Assembly: GCA_015655225.1 (NCBI GenBank)
Contig: JAATFK010000175.1
Coordinates: 1-5,288 of the forward strand
DNA length: 5,288 bases
DNA from: Solirubrobacterales bacterium
GTDB lineage: Bacteria > Actinomycetota > Thermoleophilia > Solirubrobacterales > Solirubrobacteraceae
Direction of reading: 5' to 3'
The notes beneath the pieces were generated by a model that had not been told where the DNA came from, searched no databases, and saw only the letters and a list, made by a program, of their open reading frames with translations. Both the position numbers and the translations under genes were made by a program. Positions within the stretch are counted from its first letter, which is position 1. The number at the start of each line of letters is the position of its first letter. Positions 4,960 through 5,288 of the stretch are shown here, in pieces.

Positions 4960-5288
4960 GCCGCACCGGGCGGTCGCGAAGCGGCCGGACTTCCCGGCGC
5001 TGGAGACGCGCGTGCTCGACCGCTGGCGCGAGGAGCGCCTGTTCGAGCGCTCGCTCGCGCAGCGTGCGGAGGGTCCCGTCTTCTCCTTCTCGGAGGGACC
5101 GCCGACGGCCAACGGCGACCCCGGCGCGCACCACGTCCTGCTGCGCTCGTTCAAGGACTTCTACCTGCGCTACAAGACGATGCGCGGCTACCGCGTCCCG
5201 CGCAAGGCAGGCTGGGACTGCCACGGGCTGCCGGTCGAGCTGAGCGTCGAGCGGCAGCTCGGGCTCGACTCCAAGCAGGAGATCGAGC
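4946..5288 (+). CDS. ileS: Isoleucyl-tRNA synthetase, N-terminal fragment, with GxHH signature
   Basis: The first 114 codons of a gene that continues past the right edge. The product charges tRNA-Ile with isoleucine in the cytosol. Recognisable blocks are FPALETRVLDRWREERLFERS (from residue 16), FSEGPPTANGDPGAHHVL (48-65), the KTMRGYRVPRKAGWDCHGLPVE block around residues 77-98, and ELSVERQLGL. The PPTANG-PG-HHV form is that of the eukaryote-like type 2 IleRS rather than the E. coli type. The class I signature normally written HxGH here reads G60-A61-H62-H63 (5123-5134). The start is TTG 4946, chosen from the Shine-Dalgarno at 4927-4936 and the in-frame stop just before it. It overlaps the hydratase stop by 14 bp, so the housekeeping gene may be partly co-transcribed with the catabolic operon, or have its own promoter inside the hydratase gene. 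Confidence 0.95.
   Translation, partial: MSSSEPHRAVAKRPDFPALETRVLDRWREERLFERSLAQRAEGPVFSFSEGPPTANGDPGAHHVLLRSFKDFYLRYKTMRGYRVPRKAGWDCHGLPVELSVERQLGLDSKQEIE

Noticed and set aside
1..5288. CRISPR arrays, tRNA or rRNA genes, insertion sequences, attachment sites
   Set aside because: No direct repeat arrays, tRNA-like T-loop sequences, transposase motifs or terminal repeats were seen anywhere in the window.

Overview
The window is very GC-rich double-stranded bacterial DNA whose genes almost always end codons in G or C. Short ATGA or few-base junctions, a likely leaderless start and a TTG start suggest a high-GC actinobacterium. The style (gcg, cgc, gac, atc and ctc codons) fits a Thermoleophilia/Solirubrobacterales type such as Conexibacter, but that placement is a guess from composition, not a match. 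All genes that can be supported lie on the + strand.

Layout: (1) positions 1-336 hold the last 111 codons of a Baeyer-Villiger type flavin monooxygenase. (2) Positions 337-532 are an AT-richer spacer with no convincing gene. It ends in a good sigma70-type promoter (TTGACG, 18 bp, TATAAA) that would start transcription at about 531-533. (3) A 45-codon small ORF begins with an ATG at that predicted start point (533) and ends in an ATGA overlap with the next gene. (4) A compact operon follows: a two-domain class I SAM methyltransferase (667-1713), a small one-domain cupin (1715-2104), acylating acetaldehyde dehydrogenase MhpF/DmpF (2101-3075), 4-hydroxy-2-oxovalerate aldolase MhpE/DmpG (3090-4142) and 2-oxopent-4-enoate hydratase MhpD/DmpE (4126-4959). 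(5) The hydratase gene overlaps by 14 bp the TTG start of an isoleucyl-tRNA synthetase gene (ileS), which runs off the right edge.

How it works together: hydratase, aldolase and dehydrogenase form the standard lower part of a meta-cleavage (catechol or phenylpropionate type) pathway. They convert 2-hydroxypenta-2,4-dienoate to 4-hydroxy-2-oxopentanoate, then to pyruvate plus acetaldehyde, then to acetyl-CoA. The aldolase and dehydrogenase normally form a channelling complex. The window contains no recognisable extradiol dioxygenase or ring-cleavage hydrolase. Instead a methyltransferase and a cupin are locked to the module by 1-4 bp junctions, with a monooxygenase just upstream. The most useful leads are: a natural GxHH in place of the HxGH signature in the IleRS, a motif linked to mupirocin hyper-resistance; a methyltransferase that looks like the 2-oxo-acid C-methyltransferases, placed with enzymes of 2-oxo acids; an aldolase with Phe where the stereochemistry-controlling Tyr normally sits; and the leaderless, translationally coupled small ORF. 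The three catabolic enzymes and the two edge genes are confident. The small ORF and the regulatory calls are inference from sequence layout.
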